Positions 33,042 through 41,830 of a stretch of DNA of 64,000 bases are shown here, piece after piece. Positions within the stretch are counted from its first letter, which is position 1. Every line of letters begins with the position of its first letter. The position numbers and the translations under genes are program-made. Below the pieces are notes generated by a model that worked only from the letters and a program-made list of their open reading frames with translations, was not told the origin of the DNA and did not search any database. This DNA is from JAYKJB01 sp035284745 [NCBI: Candidatus Sericytochromatia bacterium] (GTDB lineage Bacteria; Cyanobacteriota; Sericytochromatia; S15B-MN24): NCBI GenBank assembly GCA_035284745.1, contig JAYKIL010000015.1:3296-67295 (forward strand). The letters are read 5' to 3'.

Positions 33042-34937
33042 ATGGTCATTCGCTACACCCAGTCCGATACGTTGCGGCGACGACCCGTGCGGTTTGCAAT
33101 AGCACTTTGGACTTTTTTGCTGGCGTTCCCTTGCACCGCGGCGCCTCCTGTGATGGATGGGGTTGCACGTCCCAGGGACGACGTGACGGCCGTGGAATCG
33201 GCGTCGGCGCCATTGATGCTTTCCAGTCTTCGCCCATCCACTTTTTCGACGCCTGGATATCGTCAGCAGGCCAGCCCTCCGCCCCGCGTTCCTTATGAGC
33301 CTCATTGGGCTTATCGTTCACCCCAACCTGCCGTTATGACGCGGCATGGGGCCGTAGCCTCTGTATCATCGCTTGCGAGTCGGGTGGGTGTCGAGATACT
33401 GAAACAGGGAGGTAACGCCGTTGATGCCGCGGTGGCTGTGGCGTTCGCTTTGGCTGTCGTCTTTCCAGAGGCTGGTAATGTGGGCGGAGGGGGGTTCATG
33501 CTCATTCAACCGCGCAAGGGGCAACCGCAAGCATTGGATTACCGAGAGACGGCGCCCGAACGTGCCAGTGCCAGGATGTTTCTTGACCGTGTCGGAAATT
33601 TGACGAACCGTTCGGTTTCCGGTGTTTTGGCGGCAGGGGTTCCTGGTACAGTGGCCGGCCTTGAAGAAGCCCACCGGCGCTTCGGTCAATTGCCCTGGCC
33701 TTCCTTGCTGGCACCGGCTGTTCATCTTGCCAGAGATGGTTTTGTCGTAGACGCCTATTTGGCCTCTTCTTTCCATCGCTCGCAAGATTTGTTGCTGCGT
33801 TTTCCTGAAACTCGTCGGGTGTTTTTGCCGGGCGGCTTGACACCCCGCACCGGGACGCTGTTTCGGCAGCCTGACTTGGCGCGAACGCTGGCGCTGATCG
33901 CACAAAAAGGGGGTCGGGGTTTTTACACCGGCTCGGTCGCGCAGGCCGTGGCTCGAGATGTGGCCAGGCAAGGCGGAATCCTGACTGAGCGCGATCTCCG
34001 TAATTATCGACCTCGTTGGCGCGAACCCATTCGTTTTGATTACCGGGGGAATACGGTGGTAACGATGCCCTTGCCCAGCGGGGGGGGGCTCACCTTGGCC
34101 CAAATGATGCAAATTTTGGAGGGTTATGACCTCAAAGCGCTTGGCTGGCATTCCGCAGCACATCTTCACTTTTTTTTGGAGGCCTCTCGCCGGGCGTTTG
34201 CTGATCGCAACGCCTTGCTCGCAGACCCAGACTTTGTCGCCGATCAACCGGTGGCGGACTTACTGAGTAAACGATATGCCCGCCAACGTCGCAGCAGTAT
34301 TCTTCCTGGCAAGGCCACACCTGTCTTTGGACGCGCTTCTGGGATTGAGGAAAAGGAGCAGACGACACATTTTTCAGTGGTGGATGCGCAAGGAATGGCT
34401 GTTTCCAATACCTACACGTTGAATGGCAATTTTGGTTGCGGCGTCGTGGCCGCTGGAACAGGCGTCCTATTAAACAATGAGATGGACGACTTTACAGTGA
34501 AGCCGCGTGGTGCCAATCAGTTTGGCTTGCAGCAAGGTGATCGAAATCGGATTGAGCCTGGTAAACGCCCTTTGTCGTCGATGACTCCTGCCTTCGTGTT
34601 CGATCAGAATGCTCGGCTCAAGGGGGTGCTCGGATCGCCGGGGGGGCCAACCATCATTTCCAGCGTGGCGCAAGTTCTGAGCAACGTTCTGGATTTTGGA
34701 CTTCCTCTGAATTGGGCGGTTGCTTCTCCGCGCCTTCATCATCAGGCCCAGCCAGACCTTCTTTATTTTGAACCGGCGGGTCTGGATACCGTCACACGAA
34801 CCGAGTTGGTTCGGTGTGGCCATCAGTTGCAGGCCAGGGATTATATAGGAGACGTGCACGCCATTTGGCGTCGTTCCGATGGTTCCTGGGAGGCTTTTTC
34901 GGACCCCCGCAGAGGCGGTCAGGCTCTTGGGTATTAA
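33042..34937 (+). CDS. ggt: gamma-glutamyltransferase
   Basis: An exported 631-residue GGT precursor with a signal-like N-terminus (RFAIALWTFLLAFPCTAAPP); the ATG at 33042 has GGGAGG 12 nt upstream, while a TTG at 33012 overlaps scoB. The large subunit has GAVASVSSLASRVGVEILKQGGNAVDAAVAVAFALAVVFPEAGNVGGGGFMLIQ and DYRETAPERA. Self-cleavage occurs before Thr441 in QTTHFSVVDAQGMAVSNTYTLN, which becomes the nucleophile; SSMTPAFVFD and GSPGGPTIISSVAQVLSNVLDFG are substrate-binding lines. It hydrolyses or transfers gamma-glutamyl groups such as those of glutathione. A nine-G run (34080-34088) lies inside the coding region. Confidence 0.95.
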   Translation: MVIRYTQSDTLRRRPVRFAIALWTFLLAFPCTAAPPVMDGVARPRDDVTAVESASAPLMLSSLRPSTFSTPGYRQQASPPPRVPYEPHWAYRSPQPAVMTRHGAVASVSSLASRVGVEILKQGGNAVDAAVAVAFALAVVFPEAGNVGGGGFMLIQPRKGQPQALDYRETAPERASARMFLDRVGNLTNRSVSGVLAAGVPGTVAGLEEAHRRFGQLPWPSLLAPAVHLARDGFVVDAYLASSFHRSQDLLLRFPETRRVFLPGGLTPRTGTLFRQPDLARTLALIAQKGGRGFYTGSVAQAVARDVARQGGILTERDLRNYRPRWREPIRFDYRGNTVVTMPLPSGGGLTLAQMMQILEGYDLKALGWHSAAHLHFFLEASRRAFADRNALLADPDFVADQPVADLLSKRYARQRRSSILPGKATPVFGRASGIEEKEQTTHFSVVDAQGMAVSNTYTLNGNFGCGVVAAGTGVLLNNEMDDFTVKPRGANQFGLQQGDRNRIEPGKRPLSSMTPAFVFDQNARLKGVLGSPGGPTIISSVAQVLSNVLDFGLPLNWAVASPRLHHQAQPDLLYFEPAGLDTVTRTELVRCGHQLQARDYIGDVHAIWRRSDGSWEAFSDPRRGGQALGY

Positions 34938-34951
34938 ACCGGTTGAGAGTC

Positions 34952-34980
34952 TTGACACGCGAACTGGGGTTGCCTAGTAT
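34952..34980 (+). promoter_or_regulatory. near-consensus sigma-70-type promoter
   Basis: TTGACA at 34952-34957, a 17-nt spacer, and TAGTAT at 34975-34980, an almost ideal housekeeping promoter. It lies 40 bp upstream of the TTG start at 35021. Two GTATAC palindromes (34977-34982 and 34990-34995) flank the presumed transcription start, which suggests an operator. Confidence 0.75.
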
Positions 34981-35020
34981 ACATATGTGGTATACAGACT
35001 TTGGCGCAAAGGAGCCTGCT

Positions 35021-36433
35021 TTGAAACGCTTGATACCGATGACTGCGATGATCGCTTCAGCCCTGACGGGATGCGTGGCACCCGGAACCCTTGACCTGGG
35101 AGGTTTGACCGACCAAAAATCCGTCAAAGGGTCGGGGGGGCGGCCTGCGTCGAATCGCCCCCTGGAGCCTTTGGCCGGCGTTCAGTTTCGCCCCATTTCT
35201 GCGGCCAATGCGCGAATTTTTTCGGAACAAGGGGGGGGCCTCAACGCCAGCGCGCCTCGGGCCGAAGCGGCGGTGTCAAAAGCAGCGCCAGCCGCTGGCT
35301 TGGCTTCTGATGCCACGACATCCTCCTCGCCGCGGGTTGATGGGGCGTCCCCGGCCATTGGGGGGGCCTACAGTGGAAATGTCTGGGGAGGCCTGGGTTA
35401 CCAGTACCATTATGGGATGGATACCAGCCGGCAAATGAGCTTGGTGTCTGCACAGGAGGCCGAGATTTCGGGGTCTTCGGGAGGCTTTACTGAAGCCCTC
35501 GCGGTGACGGCGCCGGTGGTCAAAGAGTGGGCGTCGGATGCGCGCTTGACAGAGAGCCGTTCGCTGCTTAACGACACGGATTCGAGGGTTCCGGTTGCGA
35601 TGCCAGGCGTCTCTACGAATGCCGTGACGAGGGCGTTGAGTTTAAGTGTCGGCAGTGAGAACGAGGGATGGCGTTTCGTGTATGTCTCAAGCAGTCGCAA
35701 CGAAATGCTGCAATTTGTGGTTCTGCCGGAAAAGACGACCGTTTTGAGGTTGGCGTGGGCCCCGTTAGATTTGAGCCCGGAACGGGTGAAGTTCGACGCT
35801 CAAACGGCCATTACCAATCTCATCAACGCGGTGAGTGAGGCGACTTTCCAGAGTGAAGAAGAAAAAAGTCGCAAGGATTACTTTTTTGGGCACGAGTTCA
35901 TCCAGCCCAATACGGGAGAATGGGATAACGAAAATCAAAAAACGGAAGTGCTCTATCGGGTGCCCGAACAGGCGCGTTGGAACGTCTCGCTGCAGCAGGT
36001 GGTTGGCAAATTGGTTTGGGACATCAATTGGTACGCGACGGAGAATGTTGCGCCCGAAATACCAGGCGTGACGCCCCCGGCGAACCCGCCCGGGGATTTT
36101 CCCGAGGCGCTGGCACCCTCAGATGCCGTGTCTGGCAGTGAGTCCTCTCCTGTTGCTACGATGCCTGTGGCGGCCTCTGCCCAAGCAACCTACCGGGTGT
36201 TTCAGTCTGCGGCCAGAGACGTGGCCCTCATCTCGCCGGAAGTGCCCGTGCCTTGTGAGGATGGCAAACGCCAGCAGGTCGGCGTGTATACCAACAACGG
36301 TGGGCAGGGCTTAGTGGATGCTGAGACGGGTGCTGTCATTCGTTTCACGCGCCCCACCCGGGTGACCAACACGTGGTACAACTACGACTGCGAGCCTCCC
36401 GTCAAGCCAATAGAGCCGATGCCCTTACGGTAG
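35021..36433 (+). CDS. hypothetical lipoprotein
   Basis: The TTG at 35021 sits 6 nt after AAAGGAG and starts a lipoprotein signal (LKRLIPMTAMIASALTGC); an earlier start in the same frame has no such site. 470 residues. After an Ala/Ser-rich linker (about 60-110) comes a beta-rich domain: GWRFVYVSSSRNEMLQFVVLPEKTTVLRLAWAPLDLSPERVKFDAQTAITNLINAVSEATFQSEEE, FFGHEF, YRVPEQARWNVSLQQVVGKLVWDINWY. A Pro-rich linker then leads to a C-terminal region with two Cys (CEDGKRQQVGVYTNNG, CEPPV). No family recognised. An eight-G run (35231-35238) sits in the linker. Confidence 0.7.
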   Translation: MKRLIPMTAMIASALTGCVAPGTLDLGGLTDQKSVKGSGGRPASNRPLEPLAGVQFRPISAANARIFSEQGGGLNASAPRAEAAVSKAAPAAGLASDATTSSSPRVDGASPAIGGAYSGNVWGGLGYQYHYGMDTSRQMSLVSAQEAEISGSSGGFTEALAVTAPVVKEWASDARLTESRSLLNDTDSRVPVAMPGVSTNAVTRALSLSVGSENEGWRFVYVSSSRNEMLQFVVLPEKTTVLRLAWAPLDLSPERVKFDAQTAITNLINAVSEATFQSEEEKSRKDYFFGHEFIQPNTGEWDNENQKTEVLYRVPEQARWNVSLQQVVGKLVWDINWYATENVAPEIPGVTPPANPPGDFPEALAPSDAVSGSESSPVATMPVAASAQATYRVFQSAARDVALISPEVPVPCEDGKRQQVGVYTNNGGQGLVDAETGAVIRFTRPTRVTNTWYNYDCEPPVKPIEPMPLR

Positions 36434-36460
36434 GTTCCTTACAGATTCCGACGCCTGGCT

Positions 36461-37384
36461 TTACGGGTCGAAGCGTACAAAGTCTCCGTTGCGAAGTTGA
36501 GGATAGATTTCCTCGATGTCTTCGTTGCGGAGACCGACGCATCCGTGCGAGGCGTTGAAGCCGATGGTGTGCTCTGCGAAGACCCCATGTAGTTCTTGTC
36601 CGTTGCCTTCGCCATCACGCGTCTTTCCTGTCACAGGGTCTGCCAACGTGAGGTCAATGAGGCGGGTTCCAAACGCGGTGCCTTTTGTTTCGGGCCACAG
36701 GGCTTGGCTGATAGCACGCGGATCGCTGTTGCGCCCCGTGACGACTCGTACCCCGGGAGAGGTTTCGCTGCCGCGACCATTTGCCTGCCCCCCCGTTCCC
36801 GTGCGTACTCCGTATATTTTGGTCAGCTTACCCGTTGCATCAAACAAAAAGGCCCGATGCTGAGAAATGCTCACCACCAGTCGCGCCATTTTTCCGGGAG
36901 ATACGGACGGATCGGGGACGGGGCCTGCGTTCACCCCGGCATCCCATGCACGCTTACCGGGTGGGGGTGCCAGACGATCCAGCGCTTGCAAGGTTTTGGG
37001 GCCCACCAATCCATCGGGCACCAGGCCGGCCATCGTTTGAAAGTTGCGGACTGCGGCTTGGGTTTGGGGACCATAATTGCCATCGGGCCCACCCGCGATG
37101 GTGAACCCCATAGCATCAAGCGCACCTTGCATCGCGACCACATGAGCACCTTGCGCTCCGGGGCGCAAAACTTCGCCTGCTGCCACCAACGCCAAGCCAG
37201 GTTCGTTGTTAAACCGTGCGTTCTTTAATAGTTTTGAGCGATTGAACGCGTCGGGGGCCATCGGTACTCCAGGCTTTGGCGCCGGAGGCAGCTTCTTTTT
37301 GGGGGCTGATTCCGGTGTTCCCTCCAAAATGCTCCATAAAGTATTGCCAAGGCCCAAAGGACGGCGGTGAGGCGGTTGAGTCAC
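36461..37384 (-). CDS. peptidoglycan-binding / L,D-transpeptidase (YkuD) protein
   Basis: The GTG at 37384 is favoured (GAGGA 8 nt upstream), giving 307 residues. A Pro/Lys-rich start is followed by a PG_binding_1 domain (about 75-140: LRPGAQGAHVVAMQGALDAMGF, DGNYGPQTQAAVRNFQTMAGLVPDGLVGPKTLQAL) and a YkuD domain (about 170-305: RLVVSISQHRAFLFDATGKLTKIYGVRTG, then the catalytic H-x14-SHGCVGLRN motif, with the nucleophile Cys in SHGCVGL). L,D-transpeptidases make 3-3 peptidoglycan cross-links or attach lipoproteins to the wall. The missing classical signal peptide is odd: it could be cytoplasmic or exported by another route. Confidence 0.88.
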   Translation of the reverse strand: MTQPPHRRPLGLGNTLWSILEGTPESAPKKKLPPAPKPGVPMAPDAFNRSKLLKNARFNNEPGLALVAAGEVLRPGAQGAHVVAMQGALDAMGFTIAGGPDGNYGPQTQAAVRNFQTMAGLVPDGLVGPKTLQALDRLAPPPGKRAWDAGVNAGPVPDPSVSPGKMARLVVSISQHRAFLFDATGKLTKIYGVRTGTGGQANGRGSETSPGVRVVTGRNSDPRAISQALWPETKGTAFGTRLIDLTLADPVTGKTRDGEGNGQELHGVFAEHTIGFNASHGCVGLRNEDIEEIYPQLRNGDFVRFDP

Positions 37385-37460
37385 GTTACAATTCCTCAAA
37401 AATTGTCAGGGGTGATAGATTATTCATCTGGAATCGGGGCAAAAACTTTCTTCAGTTCTT

Positions 37461-37757
37461 TTAGTTGGCTGCTTCAATCGTTACGCGAATTCCTATCGTT
37501 CGAATGACGCGAGCACACGCATCGGCCATGACGGTATCCCCGCGAAATACCACCGCTGATCCCGTCGCGTGAATTTCACGGGTTAGTTCTAGGGCTTCTG
37601 CTGCCGTGAGTTCTGGCACGGCGCGGAGTAGAATCCCGGTCACCTCCTCGAATGTGTTCCAGTCATTATCGTGAACGATGACCACGTATGGCGGAAGCCA
37701 CTGAACGGTCATTCGCGAGGCGACGGTGTGTTGAGGTGTTTCAACGGGCACAGGCAT
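37461..37757 (-). CDS. clpS: ATP-dependent Clp protease adaptor ClpS
   Basis: A 98-residue protein matching ClpS: PYVVIVHDNDWNTFEEVTGILLRAVPELTAAEALELTREIHATGSAVVFRGDTVMADACARVIRTIG, with the acidic DND that binds the N-degron amine and the conserved ALELTREIHATG and EIH lines. ClpS brings N-end-rule substrates to the ClpAP/ClpCP protease. No ClpA/ClpC gene is adjacent. The N-terminal 15 residues are extra, and an ATG at 37712 would remove them. It lies upstream of the L,D-transpeptidase on the same strand (76-bp gap), which is probably chance. Confidence 0.9.
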   Translation of the reverse strand: MPVPVETPQHTVASRMTVQWLPPYVVIVHDNDWNTFEEVTGILLRAVPELTAAEALELTREIHATGSAVVFRGDTVMADACARVIRTIGIRVTIEAAN

Positions 37758-37827
37758 GGCTGTTTGTAGCCTCTATATCGTCCGTTATTTTCATTCGGAC
37801 TTCTTGTGTCCTGTTCATAATTTTACC

Positions 37828-37870
37828 CTGTCATGACCAACTTGGGGCACCTGTGACGTTTTCATGACAG
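37828..37870. promoter_or_regulatory. inverted repeat upstream of desaturase, candidate operator
   Basis: CTGTCATGA (37828-37836) and TCATGACAG (37862-37870) form a perfect 9-bp inverted repeat with a 25-bp spacer, and each arm contains the palindrome TCATGA. It lies about 75 bp upstream of the desaturase start. A -10-like TATAGT at 37896-37901 follows. This fits an operator for a dimeric or cooperative repressor, perhaps of fatty acid metabolism. Confidence 0.5.
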
Positions 37871-37946
37871 TTCTACGGGTCGTTGGGGCGTACAGTATAG
37901 TGTCGTGGCCTGAGCGTTGTGATGCGAGGCCAGAAAGGGAGACCCC

Positions 37947-38861
37947 ATGTTTCGTCACCATCCCATTAACTGGCTTGTGGTTGTTTTCGTCCTGGGCTAC
38001 CATCTGCTTGCTTTTTCAGCGTTGGCCTTTCCCTTCCAGTGGCAATACCTGCCCATTATGATTGGAATGTACCTGTGGATGGGCTTGGGCACGACGTTTT
38101 ACCTTCATCGCTGCCTGACGCACAAAGCGTTTGAAACCAATCATTTCATCAAGTTTTTCTTTTTTCTGGCGACTTCCGTCGGGCAGCAGGGGGACCCCAT
38201 TAATTGGGTGGGCCACCATCGCTGGCATCACGCAAAATCGGATCAGGCGGAGGACGTACACAGCCCAGTTCACGGATTTTGGCATTCCCATATGGGGTGG
38301 ATATTCCGAAATCCTGGAGAGGACGAGCTTGCGTTGCGAAAACTGGCGCGAGATGTAGAGCAATCACAGCCCTATTTGCGATATTTTACGGGCCGGGTGA
38401 GATTCTTCTTGCCACATTTGGCGGCCGCTGGCTTGTTGACAACGACTTTGGGTTGGGGCGGATTGCTGTGGTGCTTGTACGTGCCGATCATTGCGGTGTA
38501 TCACGTGACGTGGTCCGTAAATTCTCTGTGTCATATGTTTGGCTATCGCCGCACTGAGACCGCGGACCAAAGCCGTAATTTTTGGCCCATTGGGATTCTG
38601 GCCTTGGGAGAGGGATGGCACAATAACCACCATGCGTGCCAAACGCGGGCGCCACAAGGTCTCGTGTGGTGGGAATTTGATGCAACCAGCTATTTGATCA
38701 AGGGTTTGGAAAAACTGGGCTGGGTCTGGAATGTGAAGTGGACCGCGCCTGTGAGAAAGACGGAGTCGGTGACGGGCCATCTCGAGGCCCAAGACGCAAC
38801 CCCGGTCGTGGCAGCGTCCGGGGGAATGACCGGTCGCTTGGCCGCACACTCCGACGCTTGA
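37947..38861 (+). CDS. acyl-CoA/fatty acid desaturase
   Basis: A 304-residue membrane-bound desaturase. The three His boxes are intact: HRCLTH (54-59), HHRWHH (90-95) and HNNHH (about 237). GWIFRN and GEGWHNNHHACQTRAPQG are typical of the delta-9 acyl-CoA/lipid desaturase family (DesC/Ole1-type). Four hydrophobic segments (about 7-32, 38-55, 68-82 and 140-170) give the usual fold. It puts a double bond into fatty acyl chains with O2 and a reductant, so it tunes membrane fluidity. The upstream inverted repeat suggests regulation. Monocistronic, as the next gene is on the other strand. Confidence 0.93.
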   Translation: MFRHHPINWLVVVFVLGYHLLAFSALAFPFQWQYLPIMIGMYLWMGLGTTFYLHRCLTHKAFETNHFIKFFFFLATSVGQQGDPINWVGHHRWHHAKSDQAEDVHSPVHGFWHSHMGWIFRNPGEDELALRKLARDVEQSQPYLRYFTGRVRFFLPHLAAAGLLTTTLGWGGLLWCLYVPIIAVYHVTWSVNSLCHMFGYRRTETADQSRNFWPIGILALGEGWHNNHHACQTRAPQGLVWWEFDATSYLIKGLEKLGWVWNVKWTAPVRKTESVTGHLEAQDATPVVAASGGMTGRLAAHSDA

Positions 38862-38870
38862 ATCGCTGAT

Positions 38871-39521
38871 CTACACTGTAATATCTTGGCCCTTCTGAAG
38901 ATGAGTCCGAATCTCTTCGTTAATGGCGCGAGCGAACTCATCTTGCAGGCCGGGCGGTATTCCTTCAAAGTTTATCCCCAGCGTAATGCGGCCATCCTTG
39001 CGCCGTGTGCGATAAATGACGCGTGCAAAAAGGGAAACGGAAACCAATCCAGGGAAGGCCAACAACATCATCATGTACTCCGGAATTTCATCTTGTTCCG
39101 TGATGACCAGGCAGCCACTGGCGCTGATGTTTTCGAGGTGAAGAGCGAAGGGCTTTCCGGAGGTTTCCCCGGCCGTGGTGGCGGTGAGCGCGTACAGCGT
39201 GTCTTGGAAACGAATGCGCACGAACCGCCTGCGTTGGATCTTTTCAGCTTTGTCAGCCGACGGTAAACCCAGAAACCAGCACGGTCCGTAGTAGGCCTTG
39301 AGGGGAACCTGAACACGGTAATACCAGCTCTTGTAGCCAAAGCAGAAGCGGCATTCGTCCGGCGGGTTGATCACATTTTGTTCACGCAAACGTACCAACA
39401 CCTCGTCTGGCAAAACATCCAAAATGCGTGCCGGTTGCACGCGCGTGACCCCTGCCAAGACAAGCTCGACAGGTTGGTCGTGAGCAAACTCGAACTGTGA
39501 CAAGGCATGGTTATCGATCAT
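38871..39521 (-). CDS. PilZ domain protein with YcgR-like N-terminus
   Basis: ATG 39521 (GGAG 6 nt upstream) gives 216 residues; longer forms are rejected. The N-terminal 90 residues resemble the flagellar-brake N domain (YcgR-N/PilZN: FEFAHDQPVELVLAGVTRVQPARILDVLPDEVLVRL). The C-terminal PilZ domain contains the c-di-GMP-binding RRRFVRIRF (R-x3-R) and the ENISASGCLV line that stands for D/N-x-S-x2-G. It would bind c-di-GMP and act on motility, pilus function or exopolysaccharide. The minor-pilin operon in this window is a possible client, though it lies 28 kb away. Confidence 0.85.
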   Translation of the reverse strand: MIDNHALSQFEFAHDQPVELVLAGVTRVQPARILDVLPDEVLVRLREQNVINPPDECRFCFGYKSWYYRVQVPLKAYYGPCWFLGLPSADKAEKIQRRRFVRIRFQDTLYALTATTAGETSGKPFALHLENISASGCLVITEQDEIPEYMMMLLAFPGLVSVSLFARVIYRTRRKDGRITLGINFEGIPPGLQDEFARAINEEIRTHLQKGQDITV

Positions 39522-39607
39522 GAGAACTCCGCTGACACCTATTTTACTGGTTCTAGGCGTAGGCGGGGCGTGCGTTCCCACACATGTCCATGACCGAGGT
39601 CAAAAAA

Positions 39608-40144
39608 TTAATATCGCCTTCGCACCTTGGACGGAGCGGGGATCTCGCGACGCACGGGTGCGACGGTTAAGAACCCTCGCAGCAGGACGCGCCTCAAGCC
39701 ACTGACGTCGGCTGGGTTCGCCCCTTCTGACATGTCGGCCGATGGTGTGACCAGATCCCAAACGGGCTGTGCGTTGCCGGGGTCGTCGGCGTAGCGTGGC
39801 ACAAACTCCCAGACTTCGTGGGCGTGGGCTTCACCATCGCAGGGGCCCAGTAGGTTTACTTTCAGGGGCTGCAGAGCTTCCCTCATCACGCTGACAATAA
39901 GGTCTAGATCCTGCCAAAGGATTTGTCGGACGTCTTTGGGGACTGATAGCAGTCGTGTTTCGTGCTCCTTGAGGACCAAGCGCAAGCGGCCTCGTTGAGA
40001 CTGGTTTGGATGGAGCAAGAGCAAACCTGTGTGGAGCTCCGCAATGAAATTCGCGCTCTCTCCCGAGCGCGCTGAGGTGACGAGATGGCAATATTCACAC
40101 CCCGTCGTTGTTAACGTGTTTTCGGTCAGACTTTCGTTTTTCAC
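39608..40144 (-). CDS. HIT-like nucleotide-binding protein
   Basis: A 178-residue protein with an N-terminal CEYCHLVTSARSGESANFIAELHTGLLLLHPNQSQRGRLRLVLKEHETRLLSVPKDVRQ pattern, the start of HIT-family proteins (zinc CxxC, then F/vAelh and GH/Hl lines). The HIT triad HxHxH appears as HAHEVWEFVPRY, with only the first two His evident and Glu/Trp after. That deviation weakens the classic hydrolase site, so it may be an ADPr- or AMP-related HIT relative with altered chemistry. The C-terminal 40 residues are a basic, probably disordered tail. Not in an obvious operon. Confidence 0.7.
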   Translation of the reverse strand: MKNESLTENTLTTTGCEYCHLVTSARSGESANFIAELHTGLLLLHPNQSQRGRLRLVLKEHETRLLSVPKDVRQILWQDLDLIVSVMREALQPLKVNLLGPCDGEAHAHEVWEFVPRYADDPGNAQPVWDLVTPSADMSEGANPADVSGLRRVLLRGFLTVAPVRREIPAPSKVRRRY

Positions 40145-40277
40145 GTCCTCTGGTATACCCGCTTTGCGAACCCGATGTCATCGTGTGACGAAGCCGCTCG
40201 GTTCTTGGCGCATACTGAATCTGGGATCATACTGGGCATCAGCTTTGGTGCACAGTCAATGAGGGGGGCTCGGGTGC

Positions 40278-40769
40278 GTGCTTTTTAGCATTCCGTTTTT
40301 TAATTCGCTTCTGGCTTTGTCTTTGGGGGTCGCGCTGCCTGCCGTGGGATGTGGCGTCTCTTCAGAGCGTGCGGGGGCTCTTGCGTCCCAAGACCTGTCC
40401 GATAGATTCGTTCTTCTGGGTACCGGCGAGCGCAGTGGGATTGAGGAAACGTTAGTGGGGGTTGCTCGGGATGCCGACACCTGGAAAGCCTTTTGGCTTC
40501 GTCACGATCCCGAAGGCCCCATTCCTCCTATCGATTTTTCACGCGATATGGGAATTCTCGTGATCCGGCCGCACACCACGGGGGGCTACCATTTGCGGAT
40601 TGAAAATTTGGAACAGCGCTCCGAAAAGTTGATTCTGACCCTGATTGAGGAACAACCGCGGGAAGATGATCTGGTGATCCAAGTGCTGACTCAGCCTTGG
40701 GTGGCCCTGCGCTGCAAACACTTCGCTGGGCCGGTACAGTTGCAGGTGATACCCCGTCCACGTCCATAA
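40278..40769 (+). CDS. lipoprotein with PrcB-like C-terminal domain
   Basis: A 163-residue lipoprotein (signal ending AVGC). The mature part matches the PrcB C-terminal domain pattern: TWKAFWLRHDPEGPIPPIDFSRDMGILVIRPHTTGGYHLRIENLEQRSEKLILTLIEEQPREDDLVIQVLTQPWVALRC. This small Ig-like domain was named from the Treponema dentilisin complex subunit PrcB, which supports a secreted subtilase. The window also has a secreted subtilase (675-1922), but it is distant. GTG 40278 follows GAGGGGGG. Function is likely envelope-related; partner unknown. Confidence 0.72.
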   Translation: MLFSIPFFNSLLALSLGVALPAVGCGVSSERAGALASQDLSDRFVLLGTGERSGIEETLVGVARDADTWKAFWLRHDPEGPIPPIDFSRDMGILVIRPHTTGGYHLRIENLEQRSEKLILTLIEEQPREDDLVIQVLTQPWVALRCKHFAGPVQLQVIPRPRP

Positions 40770-40909
40770 GACGCAGCGCATATTGATACCGTCATGGCGG
40801 CCTGATACACTGTGGGCGCCGTGTAAACGCGAGGGTCTTCACACGTGGAATCGCCCTTGTTTTTTTGCTTCACCTCCTGTTGTTGGCACCTTGAGCGGAG
40901 AACTTGGCC

Positions 40910-41830
40910 GTGAATTTGATGCGCAAAACTTTTCTGACCTTGGCCGAGAACAATGCGGTGTATCGCATGATCGTAGGGAATAGCGTCACGCGTGCGATGA
41001 CCCGACGGTTTGTAGCGGGGGAGAGTCTGGATGAAGCACTGGCAGCGATGAAGGAACTGAATGCGTTCCAGATTCGCGGTTCCCTCGACTTGCTGGGTGA
41101 GAACGTGCACACGGAACAGGAAGCCCGGGCGGCGGGTGCCTATTATGAAACCATCGTTGAGCGGATTGCCGAAGCAGGCCTTGACACCAACGTCAGCTTG
41201 AAACTTACGCAAATGGGCTTGGACCTCTCGGAGGACCTGTGTTTTGAAGTGACATCGGGCGTCATCGCTCGTGCCCGCCACCATGGAAATTTTGTGCGGA
41301 TTGATATGGAGGGCAGCCTTTACACTGAGCGCACCCTGGCTGTATTTAAGCGTTTGCACGCCGTGTATGGACGGCACGTGGGGATTGTTTTGCAGGCATA
41401 TTTACACCGCACCCGAGCGGACGTGGAGCAAATGATTGAATTGGGCGCGAGGGTGAGGCTTTGCAAAGGCGCCTACCTGGAACCCCCCGAGGTGGCTTTC
41501 CCCGACAAGGTCGACGTGGATCGTAATTATGTGGCGTGTATGAAGCGTCTTCTGAGTGCCGGGCATTATCCTGGACTGGCCACTCACGATACGGCCATCA
41601 TTGAAGAGGCCAAGGCTTACGTCGCTCGGGAGGGCATCACGTCTGAGCGTTTTGAATTTCAGATGCTTTACGGCATACGACGCGATCTCCAAGAATCACT
41701 TGTTGCAGGCGGCTTTAATATGCGTTGCTATGTGCCTTTCGGAACGCAGTGGTACCCCTATTTTATGCGGCGCTTGGCTGAGCGTCCTGCCAACGTTTGG
41801 TTTTTGCTTCACAACGTCATGAAGCGTTGA
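40910..41830 (+). CDS. proline dehydrogenase (FAD-dependent)
   Basis: A 306-residue monofunctional proline dehydrogenase. GTG 40910 fits a GCGGAG nine bases upstream; an ATG two codons later is also possible. The TIM barrel has NVSLKLTQMGLDLSEDLC, VRIDMEGSLYTERTLAVFKRLH, IVLQAYLHRTRADVEQMIELGARVRLCKGAYLEPPEVAFPDK, PGLATHDTAIIEEAKAY, EFQMLYGIRRDLQESLVAGGFNMRCYVPFGTQWYPYFMRRLAERPANVWF, with the substrate- and flavin-binding Arg/Lys/His residues of PutA-PRODH. It oxidises proline to pyrroline-5-carboxylate. No P5C dehydrogenase is adjacent, so that step must be elsewhere. Confidence 0.93.
   Translation: MNLMRKTFLTLAENNAVYRMIVGNSVTRAMTRRFVAGESLDEALAAMKELNAFQIRGSLDLLGENVHTEQEARAAGAYYETIVERIAEAGLDTNVSLKLTQMGLDLSEDLCFEVTSGVIARARHHGNFVRIDMEGSLYTERTLAVFKRLHAVYGRHVGIVLQAYLHRTRADVEQMIELGARVRLCKGAYLEPPEVAFPDKVDVDRNYVACMKRLLSAGHYPGLATHDTAIIEEAKAYVAREGITSERFEFQMLYGIRRDLQESLVAGGFNMRCYVPFGTQWYPYFMRRLAERPANVWFLLHNVMKR

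Noticed and set aside
32415-33305. A 296-codon minus-strand frame over scoB and the start of ggt
   Set aside because: Antisense to the highly conserved CoA-transferase subunit; Arg/Ser-rich shadow composition.
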